Positions 61,954-64,000 of a stretch of DNA of 64,000 bases are shown one piece after another. The notes under the pieces are model-generated. The model did no database searches. It saw only the letters and a list, made by a program, of their open reading frames with translations, and was not told the origin of the DNA. Both the position numbers and the translations under genes were made by a program. Each line of letters begins with the position of its first letter. The stretch's first letter is position 1. This stretch comes from Pectobacterium fontis (GTDB lineage Bacteria; Pseudomonadota; Gammaproteobacteria; Enterobacterales; Enterobacteriaceae), in the NCBI RefSeq assembly GCF_000803215.1, contig NZ_JSXC01000013.1, forward strand, positions 1 through 64,000, in the 5' to 3' direction.

Positions 61954-63394
61954 AATTTTATTGCCGCTGATCGGCTACCTGCTGCTGGTTTTCGGGCTGT
62001 CGGTCTATGCCTACCGTCGCCGTCAGGCGGGTAACTTCCTGAACGAATATTTCCTCGGCGGCCGCTCAATGGGCGGCTTCGTTCTGGCGATGACGCTGAT
62101 TGGCACTTACGTTAGCGCTAGCTCTTTTATCGGCGGGCCGGGCGCGGCGTATAAATATGGGCTGGGCTGGGTGCTGCTGTCGATGATCCAGCTTCCCACC
62201 ATGCTGTTGTCGCTGGGGATTCTGGGGAAAAAGTTCGCCATTCTGGCGCGGCGCTACAACGCCATCACGCTGAATGACATGCTGCACGCCCGCTATAACA
62301 GCCCGCTGCTGGTGTGGTTCGCCAGCCTCAGCCTGCTGGTCGCATTTATCGGCGCGATGGCCGTGCAATTCATCGGCGGTGCGCGTCTGCTGGAAACCGC
62401 TGCGAACATCCCTTACGACATCGGTCTGCTGATTTTCGGCGTTACCATCGCGCTGTACACCACGTTTGGCGGCTTCCGTGCCAGCGTACTGAATGATGCG
62501 ATGCAGGGCATCGTGATGCTGATCGGCACCGTCATTCTGCTGGTTGGCGTGATCTATGCCGCCGGTGGCTTGCACAGCGCGGTGGATAAACTGCAACAGA
62601 TCGACCCGATGCTGGTGTCGCCACAGGGCAGCCACGGCATGCTGTCGATGCCGTTTATGGCCTCATTCTGGGTGCTGGTCTGCTTCGGCGTCATCGGCCT
62701 GCCGAACACCGCCGTGCGCTGTATTTCCTATCGCGACAGCAAAGCGCTACACCGTGGGATTATTATCGGCACCATCGTCATCGGCATCCTGATGCTCGGC
62801 ATGCATCTGGCCGGCGCGCTGGGCCGTGCAGTGATGCCAAACCTGACGATTCCCGATCAGGTGTTACCGGCGCTGATGGTTAACGTATTGCCGCCGCTGG
62901 CGGCGGGGATCTTTCTTGCCGCGCCAATGGCCGCTATCATGTCCAACATTAATGCGCATCTGCTTCAGGCCTCCGCGACAATCATCAAAGATCTCTATCT
63001 CAGCGTGCGCCCGCAGCAGATCCATAACGAACGCCGCATCAAGATCTTCTCCAGCATGACCACGCTGCTATTGGGCTTGCTGGTGCTGCTGGCCTCCTTA
63101 CGGCCACCGGAGATGATCATCTGGCTGAATCTGCTGGCGTTTGGCGGGCTGGAAGCGGTGTTCCTGTGGCCGCTGGTGTTGGGTCTGTATTGGGAGCGCG
63201 CGAATGCCGCTGGCGCGCTCAGCGCCATGTTCACCGGGGCGATTTGCTATACCTTACTGGCCAGCTTCAATCTTCAGTTGGCTGGCTATCACCCGATAGT
63301 GCCATCGCTGTTACTCAGCCTGATGGCGTTTACTATTGGCAACCGCTTTGGTCATAACCCACCAGCGCCGGTTGCCGTTTCATCTTCACTTTAA
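61943..63394 (+). CDS. panF: Sodium/pantothenate symporter
   Basis: Sodium:solute symporter family protein that imports pantothenate, the coenzyme A precursor. 483 residues from the ATG at 61943 ([20 protein letters not shown]); two codons of alternative start lie upstream. About 13 helices. Family segments [20 protein letters not shown] and [20 protein letters not shown] are intact. It lies in the conserved accBC-yhdT-panF-prmA order, placing CoA precursor uptake beside malonyl-CoA synthesis. Confidence 0.97.
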   Translation: MQIEILLPLIGYLLLVFGLSVYAYRRRQAGNFLNEYFLGGRSMGGFVLAMTLIGTYVSASSFIGGPGAAYKYGLGWVLLSMIQLPTMLLSLGILGKKFAILARRYNAITLNDMLHARYNSPLLVWFASLSLLVAFIGAMAVQFIGGARLLETAANIPYDIGLLIFGVTIALYTTFGGFRASVLNDAMQGIVMLIGTVILLVGVIYAAGGLHSAVDKLQQIDPMLVSPQGSHGMLSMPFMASFWVLVCFGVIGLPNTAVRCISYRDSKALHRGIIIGTIVIGILMLGMHLAGALGRAVMPNLTIPDQVLPALMVNVLPPLAAGIFLAAPMAAIMSNINAHLLQASATIIKDLYLSVRPQQIHNERRIKIFSSMTTLLLGLLVLLASLRPPEMIIWLNLLAFGGLEAVFLWPLVLGLYWERANAAGALSAMFTGAICYTLLASFNLQLAGYHPIVPSLLLSLMAFTIGNRFGHNPPAPVAVSSSL

Positions 63395-63411
63395 ATGTAA
63401 TAGAGACTGCT

Positions 63412-64000
63412 ATGCCGTGGATTCAACTGAAAATAAACACCTCAGGAAAGGTTGCTGAACAACTGGGTGACGTCATGATGGAAAGCGGTGCGGTATCCGT
63501 TACGTTTCAGGATACGCACGATAACCCCGTGTTTGAGCCTCTGCCGGGCGAGACGCGCCTGTGGGGCGATACTGACGCGATTGCGCTGTACGATGCCGAA
63601 ACCGATATGAACACGGTTATCGCCATACTGGAGCAGGAACCGCTGCTGGGCACGGGTTTTAAACACAAAATCGAACAGTTGGAAGACAAAGACTGGGAAC
63701 GCGAGTGGATGGATAACTTCCACCCGATGCAGTTTGGCAAGCGTTTATGGATTTGCCCGAGCTGGCGCGAAATCCCTGATCCAAACGCCGTCAACGTGAT
63801 GCTCGATCCCGGCCTGGCGTTTGGCACCGGCACCCACCCAACAACCGCACTGTGCCTGCAATGGCTCGACGGGCTGGATCTGGAAGGGAAGACCATCATC
63901 GATTTCGGCTGCGGCTCCGGCATCCTTGCGATTGCAGCGCTGAAACTGGGTGCGGCACGCGCCATCGGAATTGATATCGATCCGCAGGCGATTCAGGCCA
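63412..64000 (+). CDS. prmA: Ribosomal protein L11 methyltransferase, 5' part
   Basis: SAM-dependent enzyme that trimethylates L11. The first 196 residues are present (about 293 in E. coli); the rest lies beyond the window edge. Starts [20 protein letters not shown]. The substrate-binding [16 protein letters not shown] is near residue 130 and the SAM loop [16 protein letters not shown] near 163. It follows panF by 17 bases. Confidence 0.97.
   Translation, partial: MPWIQLKINTSGKVAEQLGDVMMESGAVSVTFQDTHDNPVFEPLPGETRLWGDTDAIALYDAETDMNTVIAILEQEPLLGTGFKHKIEQLEDKDWEREWMDNFHPMQFGKRLWICPSWREIPDPNAVNVMLDPGLAFGTGTHPTTALCLQWLDGLDLEGKTIIDFGCGSGILAIAALKLGAARAIGIDIDPQAIQA

Overview
The window is ordinary enterobacterial chromosome. 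Gene content and order closely follow Escherichia coli and its relatives (gltBD, rplM-rpsI-sspAB, degQ-degS, mlaFEDCB-ibaG-murA facing yrbG-kdsDC-lptCAB-rpoN-hpf-ptsN-rapZ-npr, aaeXAB/aaeR, tldD-yhdP-rng-yhdE-mreDCB-csrD, accBC, panF-prmA). An ERIC-family repeat, a type II dehydroquinase gene (aroQ) directly before accBC, and an alginate-lyase-family gene suggest a soft-rot member of the Enterobacterales, most likely Pectobacterium. That genus call is an inference from memory of gene content, not a database result.

Layout. 1-6.8 kb (mostly minus): alginate-lyase-like exoenzyme, mtgA, elbB, the sRNA gene arcZ, arcB and a radical SAM gene. 7-13.3 kb: glutamate synthase gltBD behind a long, apparently structured leader. 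13.4-17.1 kb (minus): sspB, sspA, rpsI, rplM, zapE. 17.3-20.6 kb: zapG, degQ, degS. 20.7-25.5 kb (minus): murA, ibaG and the mla phospholipid-transport operon. 26-34.8 kb (plus): yrbG, Kdo synthesis and LPS transport genes, sigma-54, hibernation factor, nitrogen PTS, rapZ, and rnk behind a terminator-like leader. 34.9-41.7 kb: tldE, yjgA, the aaeXAB efflux operon and its divergent regulator aaeR. 41.8-42.95 kb: a small accessory islet. 43-55.3 kb (minus): tldD, yhdP, rng, yhdE, mreDCB, csrD. 55.5-64 kb: acuI, msrPQ, aroQ-accBC, a molybdate-binding protein, yhdT-panF and the 5' part of prmA, cut by the window edge.

Much of the window serves the cell envelope: peptidoglycan (mtgA, murA, mreBCD), outer membrane (mla, kds, lpt, yhdP), periplasmic quality control (degQ, degS, msrPQ) and fatty-acid synthesis (accBC). 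A second theme is carbon, nitrogen and redox regulation (arcB/arcZ, gltBD, rpoN/ptsN/npr, csrD).

The most unusual part is the islet between aaeR and tldD, genes I expect to be neighbours in relatives. It holds a toxin-antitoxin-like pair: a perfect 8+8 bp operator palindrome over the promoter, a 98-codon toxin-like frame broken by one in-frame amber codon, and an intact zinc-finger antitoxin-like gene. A 153-bp snap-back palindrome resembling a MITE follows. Other signals worth checking are the gltB leader (several stems and a possible loop-strand pairing), an ERIC element with an internal insertion that forms the whole region just upstream of yrbG, and short repeat arrays upstream of acuI and at the yrbG stop codon. 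No tRNA, rRNA, CRISPR array, prophage or intact insertion sequence was seen.
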